Shown: positions 33,214-42,810 of the stretch, in pieces
Layout: each line of letters starts with the position of its first letter
How positions within the stretch are numbered: position 1 is the stretch's first letter
From: JBCBJX01 sp964342855
GTDB taxonomy: Bacteria > Pseudomonadota > Alphaproteobacteria > Caulobacterales > Parvularculaceae
Reading direction: 5' to 3'
NCBI GenBank assembly: GCA_964342855.1
Contig: CAYFIB010000013.1
Location: forward strand, 1 to 64,000
DNA length: 64,000 bases
Position numbers and translations under genes: made by a program
The notes under the pieces: generated by a model
Seen by the model: the letters and a program-made list of their open reading frames with translations, nothing else
Databases searched by the model: none
Told to the model about the DNA's origin: nothing

Positions 33214-33678
33214 TCACTCCGTCGCCCATCTCTTCCGGGCGTCATGGTCGCTTGCACGCGGCTCAATCCACCGCGCGCCATCCGGACCCGTCTCTTTCTT
33301 CCAGAGCGGCGCGTCCGTCTTCAGAATGTCCATGACGCACTCCACCGCGCCGAGCGCATCCGCACGGTGCGCGGAAGCCGCCGCGACGAGCACGACAGGA
33401 TCACCGGGCTTCATGGCTCCGACGCGGTGGACGACCATCAGCCCCCTGATCGCAAACGAAACGACCGACCCGGCGCAGAGGTCCGCCAGGCGCTTTTCCG
33501 TGAAGCCCGGAAAATGCTCCAGCGTCAGTTCCGTCACGGCCCCGTCTTCTCCGCGCACATAACCGATGAAACTCGCCATGGCGCCAATATCGCCAGCCCG
33601 CTGGCGAAAGGCCTCGGTCTCACGGTATGGATCAAACCCGTGATCGCTCAGACGAATATCCAGTTCACAGTCGGACAT
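33214..33678 (-). CDS. moaE: Molybdopterin synthase large subunit MoaE
   Basis: The 154-residue subunit forms, with MoaD, the enzyme that adds the two dithiolene sulfurs. Typical MoaE segments are GAMASFIGYVRGEDGAVTEL, LEHFPGF, MVVHRVGAMKPGDPVVLVAA and DAPLWKKE with the active-site lysine. It is the first gene of the moaE-B-C-mobA-moaA-D operon and faces the TSUP permease gene across only 56 bases, which must hold both promoters. Confidence 0.95.
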   Translation of the reverse strand: MSDCELDIRLSDHGFDPYRETEAFRQRAGDIGAMASFIGYVRGEDGAVTELTLEHFPGFTEKRLADLCAGSVVSFAIRGLMVVHRVGAMKPGDPVVLVAAASAHRADALGAVECVMDILKTDAPLWKKETGPDGARWIEPRASDHDARKRWATE

Positions 33679-33734
33679 GGTCGCCGACCATGCCGCGTCG
33701 CCGCGCGCTTGACCAGACGGCGCGTCGGTATCCC

Positions 33735-34502
33735 ATGATCTGGACGGGCGTCGCGTTCTTTCTGACGGCGGCCGCATACGCCGCCGTCGGCTTCGGCGGC
33801 GGCTCGACCTACGCCGCGCTTCTGGCGCTGGCGGAAGTCGATTACCGCGTTCTCCCGGTCATCACTCTTGCCTGCAACATGATTGTCGCGTCCAGCGGCG
33901 CGATTTACTACTGGCGGCGCGGCGCCTATCGAAATGCAGATGTTCCGCCGTTGATTTTATTCTCCGCACCCGCCGCGTTTCTCGGCGGCCTCACCCCCAT
34001 CGCGGAGACGGCGTTCTTCGCCGTGCTCGCCGCTCTGCTGGCCATCGGCGGCGTCGACCTCGCACGACAGGCCGTCACGCCGGCGGCCGACGTTCCGGCG
34101 CCGCGCGCCCGTCGCTCGACGGCTCTTGCTGCGATGATCGGTGCGGTCATCGGTTATATTTCAGGCCTTGCGGGCGTTGGCGGCGGGATCATTCTGGCGC
34201 CTGTTCTTCACGCCATGCGCTGGTCGCACGCCCGCTCGATCGCCGCGATCGCGAGCCTTTACATCGCCGTCAACTCCGCAGCCGCGCTCGCAGGCAAAAC
34301 CTTGCGGGTCGACGACATCGCGTGGGCGGATATTCTCGCCTTCTGGCCAGCCCCGCTCGCTGTTTTCATCGGCGGCGTGATCGGACGACGGCTCTCGTTT
34401 AAGCTCATGAGCGATCGCGCCCTGAAAGGCGCGACCGCCCTGCTCGTTCTCATCGTCGCCGGGCGCATCCTCTTTCGACTTGCTCAGGGAACCGCCGAAT
34501 GA
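33735..34502 (+). CDS. TSUP/TauE-SafE family membrane permease
   Basis: The 255-residue inner-membrane protein has about eight transmembrane helices and the duplicated family motif: AVGFGGGSTYAALLAL in the first half and SGLAGVGGGIILAPVLHA in the second. TSUP proteins move sulfite, sulfoacetate and similar anions. Its place in a molybdenum cofactor/nitrate locus suggests an anion needed here, but that is inference. I prefer the ATG at 33735, directly before the first helix; one at 33690 would add 15 basic residues. The stop overlaps moeA by four bases. Confidence 0.85.
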   Translation: MIWTGVAFFLTAAAYAAVGFGGGSTYAALLALAEVDYRVLPVITLACNMIVASSGAIYYWRRGAYRNADVPPLILFSAPAAFLGGLTPIAETAFFAVLAALLAIGGVDLARQAVTPAADVPAPRARRSTALAAMIGAVIGYISGLAGVGGGIILAPVLHAMRWSHARSIAAIASLYIAVNSAAALAGKTLRVDDIAWADILAFWPAPLAVFIGGVIGRRLSFKLMSDRALKGATALLVLIVAGRILFRLAQGTAE

Positions 34503-35695
34503 TCACCCGTGAAGACGCTCTCGGCGTCATGCTCTCCGAAATCGTCGCGCTCGGTTCCGAGAGCGTCCCGACGGGGCAGTCGGTCGGACGCGTGGTCGCG
34601 CACGATATCGTCGCACGCATCACCCAGCCGCCTTCAGACATGTCCGCCATGGACGGCTACGCCGTTCGTTTCGAAGACGCCGCGCCCGGGGCCGAGCTGC
34701 GCATCATTGACGCCGCGCCCGCCGGACGCCCGAGCGCGCAGCGCCTGAGCGCCGGGGAAGCCGTGCGGGTTTTCACCGGCTCGGTCATTCCTCAGGGAGC
34801 CGATCATGTCGTCATTCAGGAGGACGTCGATCTCCGGGGCGAAGTCGTCGTGATCGCGGAGCGCCAACCAGCGCCGCGCAACATCCGCCGTGCCGGGATT
34901 GATTTCCGCGTCGGCGACGTCCTGATCGAGGCCGGAACCCGGATCGGACCCGCGGAAGCTGCGGTGATCGCCGCTGCGAACATCGGCACCGTTTCCGTGC
35001 GCCGTCGGCCAAGGATCGCCCTTCTTGCCAGCGGCGACGAGCTGCGCGCGCCGGGCGCCGATCTCAAACCCGGCGAAATCATTTCCTCGACACCTCATGC
35101 ATTGTCCGCATTTATCGAGAGCTGGGGCGCGGTCGCTCAGGATCTTGGCGTCGCACGGGATACGCCAGAAGCGATCCGTGAGCGCATCGACGCCGCCAGA
35201 GACGCTGATCTTGTCGTCCCCCTCGGCGGCGCATCGGTCGGCGATCACGATCTCATGCGGCCGACCTTTCAGAACGCGGGTTACGGACTCCGTTTCGAAA
35301 AGGTCGCTGTGCGCCCGGGCAAGCCGACCTGGTTCGGCGTCGGCTCCCGAAACATCGTCCTCGGACTGCCGGGAAATCCGGCGTCGGCGATCGTCTGCGC
35401 GCTTTTGTTTCTGAAGCCCGTCATACTCGCGATGTCGGGACGGTCGCTCACAGAGCAACGGGAGGTCGAGCTGCTCCCGCTCGCTGAAGACCTGCCCGCG
35501 AACGGACGGCGCGAAACGTTTCTGCGGGCGAAAAGCGTCGAGACCGACGCATATGGGCGCAGCGTGCAACCAGCGCGCGATCAGGACAGCTCGCTGCTCA
35601 GCCCGTTTCTCAGCTGCGATCTGCTCCTTCAGCGTCCCGTCGACGCCGCGTCCGCCTCGCGCGGCGACCTTGCGCCCTGCCTGAAAATCGACTGA
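34499..35695 (+). CDS. moeA: Molybdopterin molybdenumtransferase MoeA
   Basis: The 398-residue enzyme inserts molybdate into adenylylated molybdopterin. Visible features are PPSDMSAMDGYAVRF, VRVFTGSVIPQGADHVVIQE, the MogA-like domain with IALLASGDEL and LVVPLGGASVGDHDLMRPTF, then VLGLPGNPASAIVCALLFL. It starts inside the ATGA shared with the TSUP gene and completes the cofactor pathway together with the divergent moa operon. Confidence 0.95.
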   Translation: MITREDALGVMLSEIVALGSESVPTGQSVGRVVAHDIVARITQPPSDMSAMDGYAVRFEDAAPGAELRIIDAAPAGRPSAQRLSAGEAVRVFTGSVIPQGADHVVIQEDVDLRGEVVVIAERQPAPRNIRRAGIDFRVGDVLIEAGTRIGPAEAAVIAAANIGTVSVRRRPRIALLASGDELRAPGADLKPGEIISSTPHALSAFIESWGAVAQDLGVARDTPEAIRERIDAARDADLVVPLGGASVGDHDLMRPTFQNAGYGLRFEKVAVRPGKPTWFGVGSRNIVLGLPGNPASAIVCALLFLKPVILAMSGRSLTEQREVELLPLAEDLPANGRRETFLRAKSVETDAYGRSVQPARDQDSSLLSPFLSCDLLLQRPVDAASASRGDLAPCLKID

Positions 35696-35909
35696 CGCTG
35701 CACCGCATCATTTCCTTTGACGCAGGTGCGAAAAGCCGTAACAATTCTGACATCGATCGTAGCTGGTCGAGACGCCAACCGCTCGACGATGGGCAAGACG
35801 CGGCGATGAAGCTGTTTGCAGAACCGGCGGCCAACACCCGCCTTCATCAGTTTCACCGCACCGAAAGCGGGTGCTGTCACCCGCCGTCACAGCTCATCAG
35901 GAGGCGATC

Positions 35910-37157
35910 ATGCCAGCACGAGTTTTAATCACGACCGCACTGTTCAGCTTTACGAGCCTCGCTGCTCCGGCCCTCGCTCTGGAAGACACGGCGCCGCCAG
36001 CGACAACGGGCGTTCTCGCCTCGCTTGAAAAAGCCGCGTCGGAAAGCAAGCCGCTTTTCGAGATCCGACTGCGCTATGAGACCGTTGATTTCGACCCGTT
36101 TGATGATCGCGCGAACGCGCTCACGTACCGCATTCGCGCGGGCCTGGAGACCGGCGCCGCCTTCAACACCAAACTACTTATCGACTTCGATCACATCGAA
36201 CCGATCGTGAATGATTTCAATTCCACGATTAACGGCCGGACGCAGTTTCCCGTTGTCGCCGATCCTGAAACGACGGAGATCAACCGCCTCCAGTTGACCA
36301 ACACGAGCATCGAGGACACGACGATCACTCTTGGCCGACAGCGCGTGAACTTTGACGATCAGCGCTTCATCGGGAGCGTCGGCTGGCGCCAGAACGAGCA
36401 GACCCTCGACGCCGTCCGTGTCGAGAACACGTCGCTCGGCCCCATCAAGGCGAACGTCGTGTACGTTTCGCAGGTCAATCGGATATTCGGAGAAGATTCC
36501 GGCGCCGGCGTCTTCGATGGGGACAGCTACCTCGTTAATCTCGGCGCTGAGACGCCGTTCGGTAAAATGGTCGCGTTCGCCTATCTCATCGATATCGATC
36601 AGGCTGGCGGAGTTCTGTCGTCGCAGACCTTCGGCGCACGTTTTACCGGCGCGAAGACGCTCGAAAACGTAAAGTTCGACTACGCCGCATCCTACGCCGT
36701 GCAGTCAGACTACGGCTCAAGCAATCTTTCCTACAATGCGAACTACTACACCGTCTCAGCGACGGCCTCCTCCAGAGGCTTCAGCGGCGGCGTCGCCTTT
36801 GAAGCTCTCGGCGACGATGATCAACGCGCGTTTCAGACGCCTCTCGCCACGCTCCACAAGTTCAATGGTTGGGCGGATATTTTTCTCGCAACGCCGCCGG
36901 AAGGACTGAAAGACCTGAACGGATCGCTCGGGTATTCGTTCGGTGATTTCGGCGCCCTGAAAAACGTGAAGACGAAAATCATCTATCATGACTTCGCCTC
37001 CTATACGGGATCGCTCAGCTATGGCTCGGAGATCGACGCCATCGTAACGGCCAGACTCAAGAAACTCGCTCTCCTCCTCAAATTTGCGGACTACAGCGCT
37101 GATGACTTCTCCGCCGACAAACAGGTCCTCTGGTTCCAGGTCGACTTCCGATTGTGA
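35910..37157 (+). CDS. Alginate-export-family outer-membrane porin
   Basis: The 415-residue protein has a signal peptide (MPARVLITTALFSFTSLAAP, ending ALA) and beta-barrel strands throughout, such as FEIRLRYETVDFDPFDD and ITLGRQRVNFDDQRFIGSVG, and it ends KQVLWFQVDFRL. The GRQRVNFDDQRFIG stretch is characteristic of the alginate_exp barrel family, which includes general anion porins. A perfect AGGAGG precedes the start. Its position before nasT-nasS suggests an outer-membrane entry route for nitrate rather than alginate export; this is inference. The 214 bases upstream hold no gene but contain a CACCCGC/GCGGGTG inverted repeat. Confidence 0.8.
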   Translation: MPARVLITTALFSFTSLAAPALALEDTAPPATTGVLASLEKAASESKPLFEIRLRYETVDFDPFDDRANALTYRIRAGLETGAAFNTKLLIDFDHIEPIVNDFNSTINGRTQFPVVADPETTEINRLQLTNTSIEDTTITLGRQRVNFDDQRFIGSVGWRQNEQTLDAVRVENTSLGPIKANVVYVSQVNRIFGEDSGAGVFDGDSYLVNLGAETPFGKMVAFAYLIDIDQAGGVLSSQTFGARFTGAKTLENVKFDYAASYAVQSDYGSSNLSYNANYYTVSATASSRGFSGGVAFEALGDDDQRAFQTPLATLHKFNGWADIFLATPPEGLKDLNGSLGYSFGDFGALKNVKTKIIYHDFASYTGSLSYGSEIDAIVTARLKKLALLLKFADYSADDFSADKQVLWFQVDFRL

Positions 37158-37776
37158 AGTCGCGCCTTCTACGGACGCCGCCAAGCCCCTCCGGGTGCTG
37201 CTGATCGACGATGACGCCGATCGCGCGGCGCTCGTCGAGGAGGGGCTCGCCGGCGACGCGATCGTTCACATCGCCGGCCAGATCCATGGGCGCGTGCTGC
37301 TGGATCTGGTCGCCGAGGTCGGACCGGACGTCATCATCATGGACTGCAACTCGCCGGACCGGGACACCATTGAAAGTCTCAGAACCGTCGTCCGGCACAT
37401 TCCCAAGCCGATCGTCATGTTCGTCGAAGAAGAAGGTTCCGAACGCATGCGCGACGCCATTGAGGCGGGCGTCGGCGCTTATGTCATCGACGGACTGACG
37501 CCGAAACGTGTCCGTCCACTGATTGATGTCGCCATCGCGCGGTTCCGCGTGATCCATGACATGCATGCGGAGCTGCAGCGCACGAAAGACGATCTCGCCG
37601 CTCGAAAACTGATCGAACGGGCGAAGGGTCTCCTGATGGAGCACAACGGCATGACCGAGAACGAAGCGTTCCGCGCGATGCGCGACATGTCGCAGAAGCA
37701 GGCGAAGCCGATGCGGGACGTCGCGGAAAATGTGCTCGCAGTCCTCGGCGTGCTGTCGAAATCGAAGAGGCCCTAG
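37102..37776 (+). CDS. nasT: ANTAR-domain response regulator NasT
   Basis: This is a nitrate-responsive antiterminator that binds leader RNA of nitrate-assimilation operons. The receiver-like domain (LRVLLIDDDADRAALVEEGL, VIIMDCNSPDRDTIESL) is followed by the ANTAR RNA-binding domain (RKLIERAKGLLMEHNGMTEN, EAFRAMRDMSQKQ). The start is uncertain: the ATG at 37102 overlaps the porin by 56 bases, no clear ribosome site exists, and the only other near start, GTG at 37195, would cut into the first strand. It lies three bases before nasS, the expected inhibitory partner. Confidence 0.85.
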   Translation: MTSPPTNRSSGSRSTSDCEVAPSTDAAKPLRVLLIDDDADRAALVEEGLAGDAIVHIAGQIHGRVLLDLVAEVGPDVIIMDCNSPDRDTIESLRTVVRHIPKPIVMFVEEEGSERMRDAIEAGVGAYVIDGLTPKRVRPLIDVAIARFRVIHDMHAELQRTKDDLAARKLIERAKGLLMEHNGMTENEAFRAMRDMSQKQAKPMRDVAENVLAVLGVLSKSKRP

Positions 37777-37778
37777 CC

Positions 37779-39008
37779 ATGTCCGCTCGATCGCTCTCCA
37801 TCGGTTTCGCGCGTTTGAGCGACTGCGCGCCGCTCGTCGCCGCGAAGGAAACTGGCGCGTTCGCCAAACAAGGTCTCGACGTCGCGCTGACGCGTTTTGA
37901 TTCCTGGGCCGCCATGCGCGATGCGCTGGCGCACGGCGCAATCGATGCCGCGCACATGCTTTCGCCAATGGTTATCGCGTCCGCCGCCGGGCTGGAGCCG
38001 CCCGCTCCTCGCTTCCGAACCGCCTTCATCTTCAATCTCAACGGCAACTCCATCACCGTCTCCGAAGCGATTTACGAGGAGATGCGGCGCATCGCTCCTC
38101 AGTACATGAACCGTCGCCCCTTGACCGCGTCGGCGCTGAAGGCGCTCATCGACTTGCGGCGCGCGCGGGGAGAACGCCAGATCACCCTTGCCTACGTCTA
38201 TCATTTCTCCATGCACGCTTATGAGCTTCGGTACTGGCTGGCGGCGGCGGGTATTGATCCGAGGCGGGACGTCCGTCTGGTCGTCACGCCGCCAAGCCTG
38301 ATGGCGGAAGCGCTCGCCTCCGGCGCCATCGACGGCTTCTGCGTCGGCGAACCATGGGGCGAAGTGGCCGCTTCCGAAGGCTCCGGACGCACACTGATCA
38401 CATCCTGTGAACTCTGGCCGGGCAAACCGGAGAAAGCGCTCGCCGTCCGCGCGGACTGGGCCGACGCCAATTCCGATATTCATCGTTTGCTCATCTCCGC
38501 CCTTCTTCAAGCTGCGATCTGGCTCGATCCGCCCGCAAATCGCCTCGCCGCGGCCCGTATGCTGGCGAAGCCGGACTATGTCGACATGGATGTCGGCAAC
38601 ATCGCCGCGTCACTGACCGGCGAGCACTGGCGTACGGGGGGAAGCGACCGGGCGAGCGACGCGGACTTCAATGTCTTTCATCGTTATGCGGCGAATTTCC
38701 CGTGGCGCTCGCACGCCAAATGGATCCTTTCTCAGATGATCCGATGGGGCGAAGCCCCTCCAGGCATCGGCATCGAGGCCATCGCCGACGCAGCTTATGA
38801 CTGCGCCTTCTATCGCGAGACCGCGACCGCGCTCGGCGTTCCGTGCCCGACGGTGGATGAGCGGATCGAAGGCGCCCACCCGCACGCCTGGCTGCTGAGC
38901 GAGGCGACGTCGCCCATAGCCTGCGCCGCGAACCGCTTTCTTGACGGACGGGTGTTCGATCCCGCCGATATCGAGGGGTATATCTCCGCCGATACGTTCG
39001 GGACCTGA
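37779..39008 (+). CDS. nasS: Nitrate sensor protein NasS
   Basis: The 409-residue protein is related to NrtA-type binding proteins but has no signal peptide (MSARSLSIGFARLSDCAPLV), as expected of the cytoplasmic sensor NasS. Shared ligand-site segments include DAAHMLSPMVI, NLNGNSITVS, YVYHFSMHAYELRYWLAAAG and GFCVGEPWGE; these same words recur in the NrtA protein of this window. NasS holds NasT inactive until nitrate or nitrite binds. It follows nasT after two bases and is convergent with cobA. Confidence 0.92.
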   Translation: MSARSLSIGFARLSDCAPLVAAKETGAFAKQGLDVALTRFDSWAAMRDALAHGAIDAAHMLSPMVIASAAGLEPPAPRFRTAFIFNLNGNSITVSEAIYEEMRRIAPQYMNRRPLTASALKALIDLRRARGERQITLAYVYHFSMHAYELRYWLAAAGIDPRRDVRLVVTPPSLMAEALASGAIDGFCVGEPWGEVAASEGSGRTLITSCELWPGKPEKALAVRADWADANSDIHRLLISALLQAAIWLDPPANRLAAARMLAKPDYVDMDVGNIAASLTGEHWRTGGSDRASDADFNVFHRYAANFPWRSHAKWILSQMIRWGEAPPGIGIEAIADAAYDCAFYRETATALGVPCPTVDERIEGAHPHAWLLSEATSPIACAANRFLDGRVFDPADIEGYISADTFGT

Positions 39009-39033
39009 GCTGAAGGGCAGTCCCGTGCGCCGA

Positions 39034-39786
39034 CTATTCCGCAGCAAGAGGTCGCGCCGCCGGAATTGCGCCACGCAGCGGGCGACGCACAAGGAGAATG
39101 GCGGGGTTCTGAACACCGTGAACGGACGCGTCCGCGGCCAACCGACCGATGGTCGTCGCTACCGTTCTTTTCTCCAGGCGCCCGGCGTTCTCAATCCAGT
39201 CGGCTGGCGCATCCGCGGGCGCGCCGGCGGCGAGCAGGCGTTCTTCAATCAATCGCGCCTGCCCCACCCCCATATAGAACGCGACGCAAGCGCCCGGCTT
39301 CACATACTCCGCCCACGCTGGTTCATCTCCATCAATAGCGGACTTGCCCGTCGTCACGATGAACGTATTCAGCGTTCCGCGCTCGGTGACGGGTATGGTC
39401 GCGTCCGCCGCGGCGGCGAGCGCCGAAGTGACGCCAGGCACGATTTCCACGTCCGCACCGACATGCCGCGCGGTCGCGATTTCTTCCGCAGCCCGCCCGA
39501 AAATCATCGGATCGCCTGACTTCAGGCGAGCGACGGAGCGCCCCTCGATCAAGGCCGAGACGATCTCCCGATTGATCGCGTCCTGCTGTACGCCGCCATC
39601 TCCGCAGCGCTTCCCGACATAGCGAAGCTCCGCCCCCGTTCGGGCGAAAGACAGAACCTCCGGATCGACCAGACGATCGTAGAGAATGAGATCGGCTGCG
39701 GCGATCCTCCGCGTGGCGCGCACCGTCAGAAGATCCGCCGCGCCGGGGCCGCATCCAATGAGGTAGAGTCGCCCTCTCTTTGTCAT
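39034..39786 (-). CDS. cobA: Uroporphyrinogen-III C-methyltransferase (SUMT)
   Basis: The 250-residue enzyme methylates uroporphyrinogen III twice to precorrin-2, the route to the siroheme needed by NirB. Family motifs are YLIGCGPGAADLLTVRATR, LILYDRLVDPEVL, YVGKRCGD, VARLKSGDPMIFGRAAEE and EIVPGVTSALAAAA. It is a stand-alone SUMT without the CysG dehydrogenase/ferrochelatase part, so those steps must be encoded elsewhere. It is the last gene of the nas operon and starts in the ATGA shared with nasA. Confidence 0.95.
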   Translation of the reverse strand: MTKRGRLYLIGCGPGAADLLTVRATRRIAAADLILYDRLVDPEVLSFARTGAELRYVGKRCGDGGVQQDAINREIVSALIEGRSVARLKSGDPMIFGRAAEEIATARHVGADVEIVPGVTSALAAAADATIPVTERGTLNTFIVTTGKSAIDGDEPAWAEYVKPGACVAFYMGVGQARLIEERLLAAGAPADAPADWIENAGRLEKRTVATTIGRLAADASVHGVQNPAILLVRRPLRGAIPAARPLAAE

Positions 39787-42464
39787 TCCGCCGCCCTCAG
39801 ATTTGGCGCTGTCGGCGCGCGCTCGATCAGAGCGGCGATCTCGGACCGACAGGACCCGCAGTTCGTTCCTGCGCGGGTCGTGCGGCCGATCTCATCGACG
39901 GAAGTCGCGCCGCAGGAAATCGCGTTGCGGATGGCGTCCACGCCCACACCTTCGCACGCGCAGACGATACGGCCCGCCGCCGCTCCCGTCGGCGGCCGAC
40001 CGGCGAGGAGCACTGCGCGCGTCGCCGCGTCGATCTCGACGCCGACCAGCGAGGACAGCCAGGACCTGTCCGCTGCAACCGGTTCGCGCCGGTTGACCGT
40101 CAGAAATGCGTTCAACACATCGCCTTCATATCGCGCGCGCCGGAACCCCGCCCGATCACGAAGCTCCTGCACGCCGGAACGCGTTTTGCCTTTAAAGAGC
40201 GCCGCGGTCAGCTGCTGTAGAGGCGCTTCTCCCTTCCCGGCGAACTCCGTACGCCACCCGTTTTTTGTACGCGCCTTCGCCCAATACCCGAGTGAAGACA
40301 GCTCCCCTTTCGCCGGTTCCTCAGTGAAGACGCCGAACGCGTACCAATCGACATCACTACGACGAATACAGACAGGCGTATGTTTCAGTTCCGGCTGACC
40401 GGATATCGGATCCGTCACCGCCTCGGCGAGCACGTCCACGCGCCCGCACGAAGCGTAGCGCGACGCCCAGTGCATGGGCGCGAACACCCGTCCCATCGGC
40501 GCCGCGTCCGTTACGAGCAGACGCAGCGTCGCCTCGCCCAGCCGGGAGCGAACCGTTACGATGTCCGCGTCAGCGAGGCCTCGCGCAGACGCATCCATCG
40601 GGTTCATTTCCAGAAACGGCTCCGCGATGTGGGCGGAAAGACGCGCCGTCTTCGCCGTACGCGTCATGGTGTGCCACTGGTCGCGAATGCGCCCGGTGTT
40701 CAGCACCAGATCGTATTCCTCATCCGACTCGCGCGCAGGCGCCCGCGCGGGGGTGGCGACGAACCGCCCTTTTCGTGATGGGGTGAAAAACCCGCCATTG
40801 GCGAAAAAGCGCGTATCCTGCCGCGGCGACGATGGCGCGACAGGACCCGACTTCCGCGCCGGCCATTGAAACGGCGACATCGCGTCGTAGTCGGCGTCGC
40901 TGCATGTCGCCCACGCCCCGATATCAAAGTCCCGCGCTCCGTCGTTTTCAAATGCGGAAAGCGCCGCGTACTCACGGAATATCTCAGCGGGTCCTTGATA
41001 ATCGAACCCCGCATGCCCCATACGGCGCGCCGCATCTGCGACGATCGCCCAATCATGGCGCGCCTCGCCCGGGGACGGCAGAAATGCGCGCTGGCGCGAT
41101 ATGCGGCGTTCGGAGTTCGTGACCGTGCCCGTTTTCTCGCCCCAGCCGGTCGCCGGAAGCGCGATGTCCGCGAGCTGCACCGTGTCTGAAGTCGCGACAA
41201 TGTCGGAGACGACCACCAGCGGGCAGGCCTGCAGCGCCTCGCGCACCGCGTCAGCGTCCGGCATAGAGACGACCGGGTTTGTGGCCATGATCCAGACCGC
41301 CTTGATCTCCCCACGTCCGATCGCCTGAAACAGATCGACCGCTTTCTTTCCGGGTCGCTCGGCCATTCGAGGCGCGTTCCAGAACCGCCTTACGCGATCG
41401 ACATCCGTCGGATCGAAATCCATATGGCAGGCGAGCTGATTGGCGAGACCGCCAACCTCACGCCCGCCCATGGCGTTCGGCTGGCCGGTGATCGAGAACG
41501 GTCCCGCTCCCGGCCTGCCGATCCGCCCCGTGACGAGATGCGTGTTGATGATCGCGTTCACCTTGTCCGTGCCCGCGGACGATTGATTGACCCCTTGAGA
41601 ATAAACCGTGACAGTCTTCGGCGTCTCTCGGACCCAGTCGATGAAGGTCCTGAGATCGGATGGGGAGAGCCCCGTCGAAGCCGCGACGTCTTCCAGCGAG
41701 GCGGACCCGACGGCGGACAATGCGGCCTCCAGTCCTTCCGTATGGTCCTCAATATAGCGCTCATCCCGTGCTGAGCTTTGCGCCAATTGATCGAAAAGGG
41801 CGTTGAAGAGGGTGACATCCGTTCCCGGCTTAATGGGCAAGTGCAGATCCGCATCCGCGGTCGTCGCCGTCGCGCGCGGGTCGATGACGACCAGACGCGC
41901 GCCGCTTTTCCGGCGCGCCGCCATGAGGCGCTGGTGCAGAACAGGATGACACCAGGCGAAGTTCGACCCCACCAGGACAACCAGGTCGGCGAGCTCCAGA
42001 TCTTCGTAGACGCCGGGAACCGTATCCGCGCCGAAGGCGCGCTTGTGTCCCGCTACGGACGACGCCATGCACAATCGCGAATTGGTGTCGATGTTCGCGG
42101 ACCCAACGAAGCCTTTCATCAGCTTGTTGGCGACGTAATAGTCTTCCGTAAGCAACTGACCGGACACGTACAGGGCGACAGCGTCCGGACCATGCTGATC
42201 AATCGCGTTGCGAAAGCCGTCGGCGACCCGCGTCAGCGCGGCGTCCCAGCTCACGCGAGCGCCGTCCGCCATGGGATGGAGAAGCCGCTCTTCGAGCGTG
42301 AGCGTTTCGCCAAGCGCCGCCCCTTTGGAGCAGAGGCGTCCGAAATTTGCGGGATGACGCTCATCACCGTGCACGGACTGTGCTTCGTGAACCGGTTTAA
42401 CGCGCACGCCGCACCCGACCCCGCAATAGGGACAGGTCGTACGGATTTCCGCCACACGCGCCAC
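39783..42464 (-). CDS. nasA: Assimilatory nitrate reductase catalytic subunit
   Basis: The 893-residue cytoplasmic enzyme reduces nitrate to nitrite with a bis-molybdopterin-guanine-dinucleotide cofactor. The N-terminal 4Fe-4S ligands are C11, C14, C18 and C45 (CPYCGVGCGV, LCSKG). The Mo-domain segments are NSRLCMASSVAGHKRAFG, with the Cys expected to bind molybdenum, and SITGQPNAMGGREVGGLANQ. A C-terminal BFD-type 2Fe-2S domain (IVCACEGVGVDAI, GTNCGSC) marks the longer NasA form. The start is probably a GTG at 42464, 11 bases past the nirD stop, with another GTG at 42455; the open frame beyond overlaps nirD. Confidence 0.93.
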   Translation of the reverse strand: MARVAEIRTTCPYCGVGCGVRVKPVHEAQSVHGDERHPANFGRLCSKGAALGETLTLEERLLHPMADGARVSWDAALTRVADGFRNAIDQHGPDAVALYVSGQLLTEDYYVANKLMKGFVGSANIDTNSRLCMASSVAGHKRAFGADTVPGVYEDLELADLVVLVGSNFAWCHPVLHQRLMAARRKSGARLVVIDPRATATTADADLHLPIKPGTDVTLFNALFDQLAQSSARDERYIEDHTEGLEAALSAVGSASLEDVAASTGLSPSDLRTFIDWVRETPKTVTVYSQGVNQSSAGTDKVNAIINTHLVTGRIGRPGAGPFSITGQPNAMGGREVGGLANQLACHMDFDPTDVDRVRRFWNAPRMAERPGKKAVDLFQAIGRGEIKAVWIMATNPVVSMPDADAVREALQACPLVVVSDIVATSDTVQLADIALPATGWGEKTGTVTNSERRISRQRAFLPSPGEARHDWAIVADAARRMGHAGFDYQGPAEIFREYAALSAFENDGARDFDIGAWATCSDADYDAMSPFQWPARKSGPVAPSSPRQDTRFFANGGFFTPSRKGRFVATPARAPARESDEEYDLVLNTGRIRDQWHTMTRTAKTARLSAHIAEPFLEMNPMDASARGLADADIVTVRSRLGEATLRLLVTDAAPMGRVFAPMHWASRYASCGRVDVLAEAVTDPISGQPELKHTPVCIRRSDVDWYAFGVFTEEPAKGELSSLGYWAKARTKNGWRTEFAGKGEAPLQQLTAALFKGKTRSGVQELRDRAGFRRARYEGDVLNAFLTVNRREPVAADRSWLSSLVGVEIDAATRAVLLAGRPPTGAAAGRIVCACEGVGVDAIRNAISCGATSVDEIGRTTRAGTNCGSCRSEIAALIERAPTAPNLRAAE

Positions 42465-42475
42465 TGCGGCCCGGC

Positions 42476-42808
42476 CTACTCGCCGATATCGATGAAAACG
42501 CGGTCGCCGCGAAGTTCGACTGGATAGGTGCGCACGCACCCTTCGTCCGCTCCGCGCGCGCGGCCGCTCTGCAGATCGATAACCCAGTTATGGAGCGGGC
42601 AGGTCACGGCGGTGTCATGAACGATACCCTCCGTGAGCGGTCCCTTCTTGTGCGGGCACTGGTTGTCGATCGCGTAGAGCGCGCCATCCTGCGCCTTGAA
42701 GACGCCGATCTCCCCGTGCGGAACGACCAGACGACGCGCGCCCCGCGCCGGGATATGCGAGACGTCGCATGCGTCCACCCACCGCCTCTTATGCATCATG
42801 CCATCCAT
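42476..42808 (-). CDS. nirD: Nitrite reductase small subunit NirD
   Basis: The 110-residue Rieske-fold partner of NirB keeps a complete set of Rieske cluster ligands: C51 and H53 in CPHKKGPL, C70 and H73 in CPLHNWV. The E. coli NirD type is known to have lost these, so this one may bind a 2Fe-2S cluster. It starts two bases after the nirB stop and ends 11 bases before nasA. Confidence 0.93.
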   Translation of the reverse strand: MDGMMHKRRWVDACDVSHIPARGARRLVVPHGEIGVFKAQDGALYAIDNQCPHKKGPLTEGIVHDTAVTCPLHNWVIDLQSGRARGADEGCVRTYPVELRGDRVFIDIGE

Positions 42809-42810
42809 GC

